DNA from: Pseudomonas brenneri
GTDB lineage: Bacteria; Pseudomonadota; Gammaproteobacteria; Pseudomonadales; Pseudomonadaceae
Direction: 5' to 3'
Length of the DNA: 64,000 nucleotides
Assembly: GCF_007858285.1 (NCBI RefSeq)
Contig: NZ_VFIL01000002.1
Location: 248,001 to 312,000, forward strand
Under the pieces are notes generated by a model. That model was not told where the DNA came from and made no database searches. It was given only the letters and a program-made list of their open reading frames with translations. Positions 1-8,951 of the stretch are shown here, piece by piece. How positions within the stretch are numbered: the stretch's first letter is position 1; every line of letters starts with the position of its first letter. Position numbers and translations under genes: made by a program.

Positions 1-305
1 TCGAGGGTAAATTGCAGGGTCAGCAGCGTGGAGCCCAGGGCGCTGCTGGAGGTCATCTGGGTCATGCCGGGTATGGCACTGAATTGTACTTCCAGGGGCG
101 TGGCCACCGAGGACGCCATGGTGTCGGGGCTGGCGCCGGGCAGTTGGGCGGTGACCTGGATGGTCGGGAACTCCGCCTCCGGCAGCGGCGCGACCGGCAG
201 ACGCGGGAAGGCAATCAAGCCCAGCAGCACCAGGGCAAAGGTCAGCAGCAGGGTGGCGACCGGATGGTCGACGCACCAGGCCGATACCGAACCATGGCCT
301 TTCAT
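1..305 (-). CDS. RND efflux permease (HAE-1/MdtB-MuxB type), N-terminal part only
   Basis: The reading frame starts at 305 and runs off the left edge, so only about 100 N-terminal residues are present. They show a short cytoplasmic start, the first transmembrane helix ([18 protein letters not shown]), and the conserved early periplasmic motifs [16 protein letters not shown] and [17 protein letters not shown] of HAE-1 RND pumps. Such proteins are proton-driven inner-membrane exporters of drugs that work as trimers with an adaptor and an outer-membrane channel. Its ATG overlaps the stop codon of the adaptor gene (ATGA), so the two are translationally coupled. Substrate cannot be told from this fragment. 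Confidence 0.9.
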   Translation of the reverse strand, partial: MKGHGSVSAWCVDHPVATLLLTFALVLLGLIAFPRLPVAPLPEAEFPTIQVTAQLPGASPDTMASSVATPLEVQFSAIPGMTQMTSSSALGSTLLTLQFTL

Positions 306-1468
306 GGCCGGGCCTGCGCTTGGGCCGTCTGGATCACTTGCGGCGGCTCCTTGAGCACCTCCACCTGGGCGCCGGCCTTGAGGCGTGACTGGCCGTCGCT
401 GACCAGCACATCGCCGGACTGCACCCCGGTAACAATCGTCAGGTCGCTGTTCTGGTAGGCCACGTGTACGGGGACCACATCCACCTTGTCGCCATTGAGG
501 CGGTACACGAAGTGCGAGTCCATGCCGCGCTGGACCACCGTCGGCGGCACCACCAGGGCGGCCTTGTCGAGGGCGGTCTGGATCTTCACCGTGACCAGTT
601 GCCCTGGCCATAGTGTTTGCGTGGCATTGCTGAATTCGGCCTTGGCGCGGATGGTGCCGGTGGTAGCGCTGATCTGGTTATCGATCAGGCTCAGGCGGCC
701 TTCGCCAAGCAGGACCGCCGCCGGGCTATCGGTGTCGGCGCCGAGGAACGCATCGACACTGGCCGGGTGCTGCGCGGCGATCAGGCCTTGCAGGGTCGGC
801 AGCATCTGCTGTGGCAGGGAGAACTCCACCGCGATCGGGTCGATCTGCGTCACCGAGAACAGGCCTTGGGTATCGCTGGTGCGTAGGAAGTTGCCTTCAT
901 CCACATTGCGAATCCCCACCCGGCCGCTGACGGGGGAGCGAATCTGCGTGTAGGAAAGTTGTACCTGGGCCGCATCAATCGCCGCCTGGTTGCCCTGTGC
1001 CGTGGCCTTGAGCTGGTTGACCAGGGCTTGTTGCTGGTCATACGTCTGCTTCGACACACCGTCGTCGATGCTCAGCTCCTTGTAACGCTTGAGATTGACC
1101 TGCGCCACCTGCAACTGCGCCTGGCTTTCGCTCAACTGGGCCTTGGCCTGGTCGAGGCTGGCGCGGATCGCCCGGTCATCGATGCTCGCCAGCAGGTCGC
1201 CGGCCTTGACCAGTTGCCCTTCCTTGACCTGCAATTGGGTGAGAATGCCATCGACCTGGGGGCGAATCACCACACTGTGCAGCGACAGCACCGAGCCGAT
1301 CCCGCTGACAAAGCGCGGGATATCCTGTTGCGCGACACTGACCACCCGCACCGGAATCGCGCTGGAGGCGGACAGCTTGGTCTTGGCTGGCCGGATCGAG
1401 AGCCAGGCCACAGTCGCCAGGGCCACGCAGACGAGCACAATCAAGGTGGTTTTTCGTTGAATGTGCAT
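302..1468 (-). CDS. RND efflux periplasmic adaptor (membrane fusion protein), MdtA-like
   Basis: This 388-residue adaptor would link the RND permease encoded just downstream to an outer-membrane channel. An N-terminal hydrophobic anchor (about residues 7-25) has no lipobox. It is followed by a biotinyl-lipoyl half-motif ([19 protein letters not shown]), a long Ala/Gln-rich coiled-coil hairpin (about 95-165), a second lipoyl half ([10 protein letters not shown]) and beta-barrel and membrane-proximal domains. I chose the ATG at 1468 because the anchor follows it directly. A TTG at 1525 would add 19 residues, and neither start has a strong ribosome site. The short C-terminal tail is [13 protein letters not shown]. 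The family is secure; the pump's substrate is not. Confidence 0.9.
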   Translation of the reverse strand: MHIQRKTTLIVLVCVALATVAWLSIRPAKTKLSASSAIPVRVVSVAQQDIPRFVSGIGSVLSLHSVVIRPQVDGILTQLQVKEGQLVKAGDLLASIDDRAIRASLDQAKAQLSESQAQLQVAQVNLKRYKELSIDDGVSKQTYDQQQALVNQLKATAQGNQAAIDAAQVQLSYTQIRSPVSGRVGIRNVDEGNFLRTSDTQGLFSVTQIDPIAVEFSLPQQMLPTLQGLIAAQHPASVDAFLGADTDSPAAVLLGEGRLSLIDNQISATTGTIRAKAEFSNATQTLWPGQLVTVKIQTALDKAALVVPPTVVQRGMDSHFVYRLNGDKVDVVPVHVAYQNSDLTIVTGVQSGDVLVSDGQSRLKAGAQVEVLKEPPQVIQTAQAQARP

Positions 1469-1683
1469 GGGCGAGCGGCGTCCGGACAGAGAGTTGGAAG
1501 GCTGGATGCTCTTTATAGCCTGCAAACCCGGTCAGCAAAGTGACCGTTAACTGACAGCGCTGTCAGCAAAGGTCGACCATTCGTACGAGCAGTGGTTAAA
1601 GAACTAGGGCGCGCAGGTATACTGCGCGCCAGTGTGGCCTGCAAGGCGGGCCCGCGTCATTTTTTGCACGTTCCGGAGCTTCC

Positions 1684-1926
1684 ATGACTTCCCCGACACA
1701 ATCGCCTGTTGAAAGCGCCGAATTGGCTGATCCCGCCAACCCAGACAGCCTCGACAGTGAAGCCAAGCCGGTAATTCCTGCTTTTAAGTTCCCTTTCAAA
1801 CCGGGTGAACTGGCCGGGGCGAAAGACGGTAATCAGCCGTGGTACAAAAACGGCGCCAAGAACGGCCACACCAAGACCCCTGGTATGGCGCCGCCAGGCA
1901 CACGCCGCTCGATGGGTAAACGCTAA
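1684..1926 (+). CDS. small Pro/Lys-rich hypothetical protein, 80 aa
   Basis: This soluble 80-residue protein has no signal peptide or membrane segment. The N-terminal third is acidic (ESAELADPANPDSLDSE) and the rest is basic, glycine- and proline-rich, ending KTPGMAPPGTRRSMGKR. That profile suggests a largely disordered protein that may bind nucleic acid or protein; this is inference only. The ATG follows a good ribosome site (CGGAG, 7-8 nt upstream) and the codon use is normal for the region, which supports real coding. From memory, similar short proteins are common in Pseudomonas without an assigned role. It stands alone, divergent from the efflux adaptor. Confidence 0.7.
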   Translation: MTSPTQSPVESAELADPANPDSLDSEAKPVIPAFKFPFKPGELAGAKDGNQPWYKNGAKNGHTKTPGMAPPGTRRSMGKR

Positions 1927-2072
1927 CGGCAGTTGTGCCTACAATCATTGCTGACTTTTCGCCTTGTCGGTCCATGACTCTTTCTTGAAAGCTTGCTCGA
2001 TACCCCTTCGCCCCACCTGGCTGGCAGAAGCCCCGGTTGAAGGCGTTGGTCTTTCAAGAAAGGGATGTCTTC

Positions 2073-3281
2073 ATGGCTTTGGCAAAGATCTTCGTGTTAT
2101 CCGCTGGGCTGTTGTCAGGCGGCTTTTTTGTTGGGGCAACAGCCGGTGCTGCGCCACGCAGCGAGATCCGCTTCGCGATCTCCCCGCTGTTTCCTCCCTA
2201 TGAAAGCCGCAATGCACAAGGGCAGTTGGTCGGCCTGAATATCGACTTGGGCAATGCCTTGTGTGCCCAGCTCGACGCCCGCTGCATCTGGGTCGACCAG
2301 GTATTCACCCGCAGTATCGAGGCCCTCGAAAACCGGCGTTTCGATGCGATCATGGGTATGGCTTCAACGCCCCAGCGCCGCAACCTGATCGACTTTACCG
2401 ACGATTTGTACCCCCTGACCACGCACTTGGTAGCACGTAGGTATTCCGGGCTGATGCCCACGGTGCGCGCCCTCAAGGGCAAGCGTGTGGGCGTTCTGAC
2501 CGGGAGCAATCGTGAAGCCTTCGCCCAGGCACAATGGGCGCCGGCCGGTGTGATCATCAAGAGCTTCTGGCTCAACGACCAGTTGATCCGCAGCCTGGTG
2601 GCCGGTGATATCGACGCGACGCTGCAGGGCACCGCAGAAATCCGCCAGGAACTGCTCGACACTGAGCAGGGGCAATCTTTCGACTTCGTCGGCCCGCCAG
2701 TCACCGGGCAGCAGATGGGCACCGCCGTGGCCATCGGCGTGCGCAAATCCGACCCCCAGTTACGCAGTGACCTTAACCGGGCGCTGGAGCAGCTCAGGCA
2801 GAGCGGCGAGCATCAGCGCATTCTCCAGAACTATCAGGAGCAAGAGCCCGACGCCGCCACCGTGCAAGACACCAATGGGCCGCAGTTCTACCCCACTGAT
2901 GTGGAGCTGCCCTTTTCCGAGGCTGTGCGGGTGGGCAGCACGCTGTATATCTCGACTATTTTGGGTGTGGATGCGAACCGCAATCTGGTCAGAGGAGGCA
3001 CGGGCGCGCAGATGAAACAGGTGATGAAAACCCTGCACGACCTGTTGGAGCGCCATCAGTCGTCGCTGGACCGAGTGGCCAAATGCACCTTGATGCTGGT
3101 CGAGCTGGATGACCTGACCCTGGTCAACCAGGTGTACCTGGGTTACTTCGCCAGTGGCCGCTTGCCCGCCCGCAGCGTACTGGCCGTACGCAGGCTGCCG
3201 CGCGGCGCACGGGTGGCGATCGAGTGTGTGGCCCAGACCGAGGACCATCACGGGGCGGTGGTGATCACACCGGGCAACTAA
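2073..3281 (+). CDS. secreted family-3 solute-binding protein fused to a RidA/YjgF-like domain
   Basis: A 402-residue two-domain protein. The ATG at 2073 follows AAAGGGAT and begins a clear signal peptide, cleaved near AGAAP (about residue 27). Residues about 28-255 are a bacterial extracellular solute-binding fold (SBP_bac_3): FAISPLFPPYE, GLNIDLGNALCAQL, FDAIMGMASTPQRR, GKRVGVLTGS. Residues about 271-395 match the RidA/YjgF/UK114 fold (PTDVELPFSEAVRVGSTLYIS, ending ARSVLAVRRLPRGARVAIECVA). The Arg matching E. coli RidA Arg105 is kept (R367). The positions matching Tyr17 and Glu120 look like Phe and Ala, so imine deaminase activity is uncertain. The signal peptide would place a normally cytosolic fold in the periplasm. 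No permease or ATPase gene lies next to it, so it is an orphan sensor or binding protein rather than part of an obvious ABC system. Confidence 0.85.
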   Translation: MALAKIFVLSAGLLSGGFFVGATAGAAPRSEIRFAISPLFPPYESRNAQGQLVGLNIDLGNALCAQLDARCIWVDQVFTRSIEALENRRFDAIMGMASTPQRRNLIDFTDDLYPLTTHLVARRYSGLMPTVRALKGKRVGVLTGSNREAFAQAQWAPAGVIIKSFWLNDQLIRSLVAGDIDATLQGTAEIRQELLDTEQGQSFDFVGPPVTGQQMGTAVAIGVRKSDPQLRSDLNRALEQLRQSGEHQRILQNYQEQEPDAATVQDTNGPQFYPTDVELPFSEAVRVGSTLYISTILGVDANRNLVRGGTGAQMKQVMKTLHDLLERHQSSLDRVAKCTLMLVELDDLTLVNQVYLGYFASGRLPARSVLAVRRLPRGARVAIECVAQTEDHHGAVVITPGN

Positions 3282-3380
3282 ATGCGTGGAACATGAGCTG
3301 GATCAGTATTTGCTCAAGCGGTGCGCTTAGAGTCGGTGCCCCTTGCCGACTCCCTCAATAACCCCCCGAGCGCGCTTTCC

Positions 3381-4955
3381 ATGAAGATCAATCTCCCGGT
3401 CACGGGGCGAAGTGTGGACATTGCCCAAGACGCCAATATCCTCTCGACCACTGACCTCGGCAGTTCGATTACCTACGCCAACCAGGACTTCATCGACGTC
3501 AGTGGCTACAGCCGCGAGGAATTGTTGGGCGCGCCACATAATCTGCTGCGCCATCCGGACATGCCGTCGGCGGCCTTTGCCCATATGTGGCAGGCCCTCA
3601 AGAGCGGTCGCTCGTGGATGGGCATGGTGAAGAATCGCTGCAAGAACGGTGATCATTATTGGGTCAGTGCCTATGCCTCGCCGGTCACGCGCGACGGCGT
3701 GGCGGTGGAATATCAGTCGGTACGCACCAAGCCTGATGCGCGGCGAGTGATGGCGGCGGAGCGCGCTTATGCGCGCCTGCGTGCAGGGACTAGGCGCTGG
3801 CGGCCAATACTGGAGATGCCCTTGAAGTTGTCGCTGGTCACCGGCGCAACGTGCGTCCTGACCTGGGGCGTGGGGGCTGGGTTGGCGAGTTATTCATGGG
3901 CGTTGCAAGTGCTGGGCCTGGCGGCAGTGGGCGCGGCGGGGGTATTGGGCATCAATCTGTTGTTGCGTCCCCTGAAGCAATTGAGTGAGCGGGCGCGGCA
4001 GATTGCCGACAACCCCGTCAGCCAGGCGATCTACACCGGGCGCGCGGATGAGCTGGGGCAAATCGAATTTGCCATGCAGATGCTTGAGGCCCAGGTAGGC
4101 GCGGTGGTCGGCCGGATTGGCGATGCGTCGCAGCGTTTATCCGGGCACGCCGCCGCATTGGTCGAACAACTGGATAGCAGTCACACCAGCACCCTTGGCC
4201 AGCAGAGCCAGACCGATCAGGTGGCAACCGCCATCCAGCAGATGGCGGCCAGTGTGGCGCAAGTCGCCCACCATGCCCAGCAGGCCTCGAAGGCCGCAGA
4301 CCAGGCCGGTAGCGAGACCCGCGAAGGTCATCAGCGGGTGGACGAAAGCCGCGATGCGGTGCTGCGCCTGTCTCAGGAGCTGGCCAGGGCCACCACCGTG
4401 ATCCATCAGTTGGAAAACCACAGCGGTGATATTTCCAGTGTGCTGGAAGTGATCCGGGCGATTGCCGAGCAGACCAACCTGCTGGCGCTCAACGCGGCCA
4501 TCGAAGCCGCGCGGGCGGGCGAACAGGGCCGTGGCTTTGCGGTGGTGGCCGACGAAGTGCGCGGCCTGGCCCAACGTACCCAGCAATCGACCAATGAAAT
4601 CCAGCGCATGATCAGCACCCTGCAGGGCGGCGCCCGGGATGCGGTGATGGCCATGGAGCAAAGCAGCCAACATGTCGACGTCAGTGTCGAGCATGCCCAG
4701 CGTGCCGCATCGGCCCTGGACGGCATCAGTCAGCGGGTCAACCAGATCACCGCGATGAGTGTGCAGATCGCGACGGCGGTGGAAGAGCAGAGCGCGGTGA
4801 GCGAGGACATCAATCGCAATATCGTCAGCATCCGCAATGCTGGCGAGGCCACTGTCAGTGCCGGCCAGCAAAGCCAGCTCAGTTCGGGCGACGTGGCGGC
4901 ACTGGCGCAAGACCTGCGGCGGCTGGCAGAAGAGTTCTGGGGCAAGCGCCGCTAG
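3381..4955 (+). CDS. PAS-domain methyl-accepting chemotaxis protein (Aer-like)
   Basis: Residues about 10-115 form a PAS domain of the Aer redox-sensor type ([20 protein letters not shown], then NLLRHPDMP and a KNGDHYWV block). Next come a hydrophobic stretch of two close membrane segments (about 145-190), a HAMP region and a full cytoplasmic signalling domain. The hairpin tip [20 protein letters not shown] is the CheA/CheW contact. There is no periplasmic ligand domain and no C-terminal CheR pentapeptide, so it should sense an internal signal such as redox or energy state. The total length is 524 residues from the ATG at 3381; a GTG at 3321 would add 20. It lies near cheV on the opposite strand. 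Confidence 0.92.
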   Translation: MKINLPVTGRSVDIAQDANILSTTDLGSSITYANQDFIDVSGYSREELLGAPHNLLRHPDMPSAAFAHMWQALKSGRSWMGMVKNRCKNGDHYWVSAYASPVTRDGVAVEYQSVRTKPDARRVMAAERAYARLRAGTRRWRPILEMPLKLSLVTGATCVLTWGVGAGLASYSWALQVLGLAAVGAAGVLGINLLLRPLKQLSERARQIADNPVSQAIYTGRADELGQIEFAMQMLEAQVGAVVGRIGDASQRLSGHAAALVEQLDSSHTSTLGQQSQTDQVATAIQQMAASVAQVAHHAQQASKAADQAGSETREGHQRVDESRDAVLRLSQELARATTVIHQLENHSGDISSVLEVIRAIAEQTNLLALNAAIEAARAGEQGRGFAVVADEVRGLAQRTQQSTNEIQRMISTLQGGARDAVMAMEQSSQHVDVSVEHAQRAASALDGISQRVNQITAMSVQIATAVEEQSAVSEDINRNIVSIRNAGEATVSAGQQSQLSSGDVAALAQDLRRLAEEFWGKRR

Positions 4956-4972
4956 CGTTTGCCCGTGTCAGG

Positions 4973-5716
4973 TCAGGCTGCGCGCAGGGAGATAAACGCA
5001 TAGTTGGCTGGTACTTCTGTGGCTATCTGCGCCCCGGCGTCCAGCAACTGTTCGGCAATGTCCATTCCGGAGACATGAAATGCCCATTCATGGGCCTCGG
5101 CGGGTTGCTCCACCGCCAACTCAATGGCCTGGGCAAAGGCGCCCATGTCCGGCAGGTACGCGGTAAAGCCATCGCCCTTGAGCGCGGTGGTGCGAATCCC
5201 CAACAGGGCGCACACCGCTTCCTTGGTCTGCACATCGTCACGGTCAGCCTGGCGGGAACGGCGGATCAACTCTGCCAGTTCCAGGTCCATCAGTTCGCCG
5301 CCGACGATCAGCGCCGGGCCCTGTTCCCAGGCGTGCGGTGGGCAATCCTTGGCGGCCGGGTTCAGCGGGATATGCGGGTTGATCTCCATCGGGTAGATGC
5401 GACAGACCAGCGGGCGACGCTCATAGATCCGGCAGCGGTTGTCTGCGTCAAGATTCCGACAGGGCCCGGCGTTGTAGGCGGCAAAGGTGATTGCTACAAA
5501 CGCTTGGGTTGTGCCGCTGGGCACCACCACCGAACGCCGTTCGGCATGCTCGCGTTGCTGCAGTGGCAGGCCCAGGCCGTTGCCCAGGAAGCCTTCCACC
5601 AGAACGATGACATTGCCACCGTCTGCCGCCCACATGCGGGCTTCGTCGAGGGTCAGGGGTACATGGTGATCGGTGCAGCATTTGCCGCAACCTACGCAGG
5701 AAAACTGAGTATTCAT
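4973..5716 (-). CDS. YkgJ-family cysteine-cluster protein (putative Fe/Zn-binding)
   Basis: A 247-residue soluble protein with the CxxCxxCC cluster near the N-terminus (FSCVGCGKCC, residues 6-15). A second cysteine set follows at about 85-110 (GPCRNLDADNRC then RRPLVCRIYP). This is the pattern of the YkgJ/PF03692 family, thought to bind a metal or Fe-S cluster; the reaction is unknown. The C-terminal half (about 150-247) has no cysteine cluster and is less conserved. The gene ends 17 bp from the chemoreceptor stop, in convergent orientation. An ATG preceded by GGAGGATC-like bases in the lower-strand sense near 5725 supports the start. Family assignment is firm; function is open. Confidence 0.88.
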   Translation of the reverse strand: MNTQFSCVGCGKCCTDHHVPLTLDEARMWAADGGNVIVLVEGFLGNGLGLPLQQREHAERRSVVVPSGTTQAFVAITFAAYNAGPCRNLDADNRCRIYERRPLVCRIYPMEINPHIPLNPAAKDCPPHAWEQGPALIVGGELMDLELAELIRRSRQADRDDVQTKEAVCALLGIRTTALKGDGFTAYLPDMGAFAQAIELAVEQPAEAHEWAFHVSGMDIAEQLLDAGAQIATEVPANYAFISLRAA

Positions 5717-5824
5717 GGAGGATCTGCTACCAGGCCAGGTCAGAGGGCTCTCTAGAACGGTGACGGGTTTTTACCTCTATCCGCCGTTCAGAGACTCTGG
5801 AAGCAAGTTATGCGCCAGTGCCTG

Positions 5825-6307
5825 TCAGTCTTGCGGCACCACGTCGCGCAGGACAAAGACCATGCCCGCACTCTCATACAACTGACGTGCGCGCAGATTG
5901 CTCTCGCGTACCTTGAGGTCCACATAGGGTTCGCCACGCTGCTTGAACACCTGGAAGCTATGCAGCAACAAGGCGCGCCCCAGGCCCTGGCCCTGGGCGC
6001 AGGGGTGTATGCAGAGGTGCTTGATAAAGGCACTGGTCCAGCACTGTGCGACGCCGAGAATGCCATCACCGTTACTGGCCACCAGGCACAGCGTGGGGTC
6101 GAATTCTGCGTCGGTGACGAACTGCTGCTGCCAGGTGTCCAGGTTGGCGACGCGGCCACCGCCCTGTTCCTGGGTCATGCGCAATACCGCATGAATCGCC
6201 GGGGCCAGCTCTTCGCGGTAATGATCCAGGCGGGTGTCGGCCGGCCACTGTGGTGCGGGCAGGCTGCCAGTGAGGTCGCGGCGTAGCAGTTGGTAATACT
6301 CTGTCAC
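5825..6307 (-). CDS. GNAT-family N-acetyltransferase
   Basis: This 160-residue protein has the GNAT acetyl-CoA motif A (HPCAQGQGLGRALL, a QxxGxG/A pyrophosphate loop) at about 98-111. Motif B follows (VRESNLRARQLYESAGM), with the usual Asn and Tyr positions. The acceptor substrate cannot be told from the sequence. The start lies 3 bp after the cheV stop on the same strand, so the two are almost certainly co-transcribed. Pairing with a chemotaxis coupling protein may be accidental or may hint at acetylation of a chemotaxis component; the latter is speculation. The length is normal for a single GNAT domain. Confidence 0.9.
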   Translation of the reverse strand: MTEYYQLLRRDLTGSLPAPQWPADTRLDHYREELAPAIHAVLRMTQEQGGGRVANLDTWQQQFVTDAEFDPTLCLVASNGDGILGVAQCWTSAFIKHLCIHPCAQGQGLGRALLLHSFQVFKQRGEPYVDLKVRESNLRARQLYESAGMVFVLRDVVPQD

Positions 6308-6310
6308 CGT

Positions 6311-7213
6311 CTACAGGCCTTTCTGCGCCACGGTCTGGGCCGCGACAACCAGGCATTTGGTCAGTTCGGGCGACGAGAACTTGGTCAATACCGCGTCGGC
6401 ACCGGCCAGGCGCGCTTTTTCGCTGTTCATCGCGCTGTCCAGAGAGGTGTGCAACAGCACGTAAAGGTCCTGGAAGTCCGGGGTTTCGCGCAGGGTGCGG
6501 GTGAGGGCATAACCGTCCATTTCCGACATCTCGATGTCAGACACCACCACATTGATCTGCCCGGCAGTGCCTTGCAGCTCCAGCAGCACGTCGATGGCTT
6601 CCTTGGCGCTGCGTGCGGTGTGGCAGGTCAGGCCGAGGTTGCGCAGGGTGTGTACCGATTGCTGCAGGGCGACCTGGCTGTCGTCCACCACCAGGATGCG
6701 TGCATGGCCGAGCACTTCGGCCTCTTCCATGGTCAGGTCGGTGGGGGCCACTTCGATCTGGGCGGGGGCGATGGCATGGATGACTTTTTCGATGTCCAGC
6801 ACTTGCACCAGCACGCCGTCCACCTGGGTCACGCCGGTGATAAACGAGCGCGTGCCGCCGGAGCCGAAGGGCGGCGGGCGGATATCGGTGGTCAGGCAAT
6901 GCACGATCCGGCTCACGGCCTGCACATGCAGGCCCTGCTTGGAACGGCTGACATCGGTGACGATCAGGCAGCCGCCGTCGGGGTCTTGCAGGGGCATTTC
7001 GCCCAGCGCGCGGCTGAGGTCGATCACCGACAAGGCCGCGCCACGCAGGGTGGCGATGCCTTTGACGTGGGGGTGGGACTCCGGCAGCTTGGTCAGCGGC
7101 GGGCAGGGAATGATTTCGCTGACTTTCAGCAGGTTGATGGCCATCAGCTTGCCGCTGCGCAAGGTAAAGAGCAGAAGCGAGAGTGAATCTGCGCGGGCTT
7201 TGGTGGTGGACAT
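6311..7213 (-). CDS. cheV: CheV chemotaxis coupling protein (CheW domain plus receiver)
   Basis: This 300-residue protein joins an N-terminal CheW-like SH3-type domain (about 10-160; LLLFTLRSGKLMAINLLKVSEI, LRGAALSVIDLSRALG) to a C-terminal response-regulator receiver (about 170-295; ILVVDDSQVALQQ). The likely phospho-acceptor is the Asp in VVVSDIEMSEMDGYAL, and the receiver Lys is in VLTKFSS. CheV couples chemoreceptors to CheA, and phosphorylation tunes adaptation. It is the first gene of a two-gene unit with the GNAT protein. A chemoreceptor lies close by on the other strand, but no cheA, cheR or cheB is in the window, so it probably feeds a pathway encoded elsewhere. Confidence 0.93.
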   Translation of the reverse strand: MSTTKARADSLSLLLFTLRSGKLMAINLLKVSEIIPCPPLTKLPESHPHVKGIATLRGAALSVIDLSRALGEMPLQDPDGGCLIVTDVSRSKQGLHVQAVSRIVHCLTTDIRPPPFGSGGTRSFITGVTQVDGVLVQVLDIEKVIHAIAPAQIEVAPTDLTMEEAEVLGHARILVVDDSQVALQQSVHTLRNLGLTCHTARSAKEAIDVLLELQGTAGQINVVVSDIEMSEMDGYALTRTLRETPDFQDLYVLLHTSLDSAMNSEKARLAGADAVLTKFSSPELTKCLVVAAQTVAQKGL

Positions 7214-7280
7214 AAAAACCTTCTGTGGATCAGGGATAACAATCTTCTATGGGAGGTTATCGACGCAGGCACAAAAAACT

Positions 7281-7380
7281 GTAGGAGCGAGCGTGCTCGC
7301 GAAAAACCCGAGGACGCCGCGTTTATTCAGGATAGACGCGTTATCGTTAATGTTTTTCGCGAGCACGCTCGCTCCTACAG
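7281..7380. repeat. REP pair (REPIN), GTAGGAGCGAGC class
   Basis: Two inverted REP units (GTAGGAGCGAGCGTGCTCGC and its reverse complement) enclose about 60 bp. The core contains GACGCGTTATCGTT, which is also close to the cores of the REP pairs at 21895 and 38566, so the three copies belong to one family. It lies between cheV and the reductase gene, divergent from the first and downstream of the second, and may act as a transcript end or mRNA stabiliser. Confidence 0.9.
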
Positions 7381-7396
7381 TGGGTTGTGTTGTGTC

Positions 7397-8371
7397 TTAG
7401 CCTTTCCACACCTGCGGGTTCACCAGATCCTGCGGGCGCTGGCCCAACAATGCGCTGCGCAGGTTGTCCAGGGCGCGGTTGGCCATGGCTTCGCGGGTTT
7501 CATGGGTGGCCGAACCGATATGCGGCAAGGTCACCGCATTGCTCAGTTGGAACAGCGGCGACTCGGCCAGCGGCTCCTTCTCATACACATCCAGCCCAGC
7601 GCCGCGAATGGTGTGGTTTTGCAGGGCCTCGACCAGCGCGGGCTCGTCCACTACCGGACCCCGGGAGATGTTCACCAGGATTGCACTGGACTTCATCAGC
7701 CCCAGTTCGCGAGTGCTGATCAAATGACGGGTTTTCTCGCTGAGCGGCACCACCAGGCACACGAAATCCGCCTCGGCCAGCAACTGGTCCAGGCTACGAA
7801 ACTGCGCGCCCAGTTCCTGTTCCAGCGCGCTCTTGCGGCTGTTGCCGCTGTAGAGAATCGGCATATTGAAGCCCAGGCGCCCACGGCGGGCGATGGCGGC
7901 ACCGATATTGCCCATGCCGACGATGCCCAGGGTCTTGCCGTGTACATCACAGCCAAACAACGGCGCGCCGACACTGGCTTTCCACTGCCCGGCCTTGGTC
8001 CAGGCGTCCAGCTCGGCCACGCGACGAGCGCTGCTCATCAGCAGGGCGAAGGCCAGGTCGGCGGTGCTTTCGGTCAGCACATCGGGGGTATTGGTGAGCA
8101 TGATCCCGCGTTCGTTGAAGTAGTCCACATCGTAGTTGTCGTAGCCCACCGAGACGCTGGACACCACCTCCAGCTTGCCCGCACCTTCGAGCTGCGCACG
8201 GCCCAGCTTGCGGCCCACGCCGATCAGGCCGTGGGCGTGGGGCAGGGCTTCATTGAATTGCGCGTTGATATCACCGAGCTTGGGGTTGGGCGCGATGACG
8301 TCAAAGTCCTGTTGCAGGCGTTCGATCATCTCGGGGGTGACACGGCTGAAGGCGAGGACAGTCTTTTTCAT
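7397..8371 (-). CDS. ghrB: 2-hydroxyacid dehydrogenase, glyoxylate/hydroxypyruvate (2-ketogluconate) reductase type
   Basis: This 324-residue D-isomer 2-hydroxyacid dehydrogenase has the NAD(P) Rossmann motif GIVGMGNIG at about 148-156. The family's catalytic Arg (NISRGPVVDE), Glu (DVYEKEPL) and His (LPHIGSATHET) are all present. These enzymes reduce glyoxylate, hydroxypyruvate or 2-ketogluconate. The overall pattern, including SVGYDNYDV and LTESTADLAFALLM, is that of the GhrB/TkrA branch. The gene is monocistronic, with REP elements on both sides. The exact substrate is inferred from the family; there is no adjacent ketogluconate kinase or permease gene to argue for TkrA. Confidence 0.88.
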   Translation of the reverse strand: MKKTVLAFSRVTPEMIERLQQDFDVIAPNPKLGDINAQFNEALPHAHGLIGVGRKLGRAQLEGAGKLEVVSSVSVGYDNYDVDYFNERGIMLTNTPDVLTESTADLAFALLMSSARRVAELDAWTKAGQWKASVGAPLFGCDVHGKTLGIVGMGNIGAAIARRGRLGFNMPILYSGNSRKSALEQELGAQFRSLDQLLAEADFVCLVVPLSEKTRHLISTRELGLMKSSAILVNISRGPVVDEPALVEALQNHTIRGAGLDVYEKEPLAESPLFQLSNAVTLPHIGSATHETREAMANRALDNLRSALLGQRPQDLVNPQVWKG

Positions 8372-8471
8372 CGCAAGTGGGGCTCATCGACAGGGAGGAA
8401 TGCCAAGCAAGCTAACATTCCTGCACACACTTGTCAGGACACCGGGTGCCCACTGTGCAATACCTGCCTGC

Positions 8472-8771
8472 GGCCAGCGTGGTTTGACGGGGCACCTAAG
8501 ATCAAAAGCCAGATCAAAAGTAAAAGCAAAAGTAAAAGCATAGTGCAGAGCTGGCTGCTTACCTGTGGGAGCGGCGGTGCGACGATTCGACTTGCTCGCG
8601 AAGATGTCGGCCCAGCAAATATTGATGTTGACTGACCCAGTGCCTTCGCGAGCAAGCCCGCTCCCACAAAGGGTGCGCGTACGCATCAAGAATCAGGTCG
8701 GCTGTCAGGCCGCCTCGACTCGCTTTGCTTTTTGATTTTGATCTTAGGCGCCCCGTTAAACCACGCTGGCC
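8472..8771. repeat. 300-bp element bounded by 36-bp inverted repeats, enclosing a REP pair
   Basis: The left arm (8472-8507) and right arm (8736-8771) are reverse complements at 34 of 36 positions; both read GGCCAGCGTGGTTT from their outer ends. Between them lie an A-rich run of AAAAG-type direct repeats (8501-8539), a REP pair (8564-8668) and about 65 bp of other sequence. There is no open frame with coding character. It resembles a miniature mobile element or a compound intergenic repeat. No target duplication is evident at its ends. Confidence 0.7.
8564..8668. repeat. REP pair, GTGGGAGCGG class, with degenerate left unit
   Basis: The right unit (CGCGAGCAAGCCCGCTCCCACA) is intact. The left unit reads TGTGGGAGCGGCGGTGCGAC then TTGCTCGCGAAG, so it carries an extra GCGGTGCGACGATTC-like insertion between its two halves. 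It sits inside the larger inverted-repeat element at 8472-8771. Confidence 0.8.
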
Positions 8772-8773
8772 GG

Positions 8774-8951
8774 AATCCGATATTGATTTGGGGGGTAAAC
8801 CGGCAGGACGCCGGTTTAGCCGCGCTGGGCCATGGATGGCCCATCGCGGCGGCCACCCAAATCAATGTCGGATTACGGGCATGCCGAGCCTAGGCGAGGC
8901 ACCGAGTGGTGGGGCAAGAGCGCTTTGGTTACTTTCGCGCTTTTCGAAAGT
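8774..8951. repeat. nested inverted-repeat block (intergenic repeat family)
   Basis: An outer stem pairs 8774-8792 with 8856-8874 (18 of 19 bases; AATCCGA...ATTTGGG). It encloses two perfect hairpins: TAAACCGGC/GCCGGTTTA (8796-8818) and TGGGCCAT/ATGGCCCA (8826-8843). A further hairpin ACTTTCG/CGAAAGT lies at 8931-8951. The layout is that of a multi-branched structured repeat. From memory, blocks with this sequence recur between genes in P. fluorescens-group genomes; copy number could not be checked here. The stretch up to 9102 holds only a degenerate REP half near 9045-9061 and no convincing gene. Confidence 0.7.

Noticed and set aside
7281..7380. CRISPR-like array from repeated GTAGGAGCGAGC units
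   Set aside because: The units are isolated inverted pairs, not regularly spaced direct repeats, and no cas gene is present.
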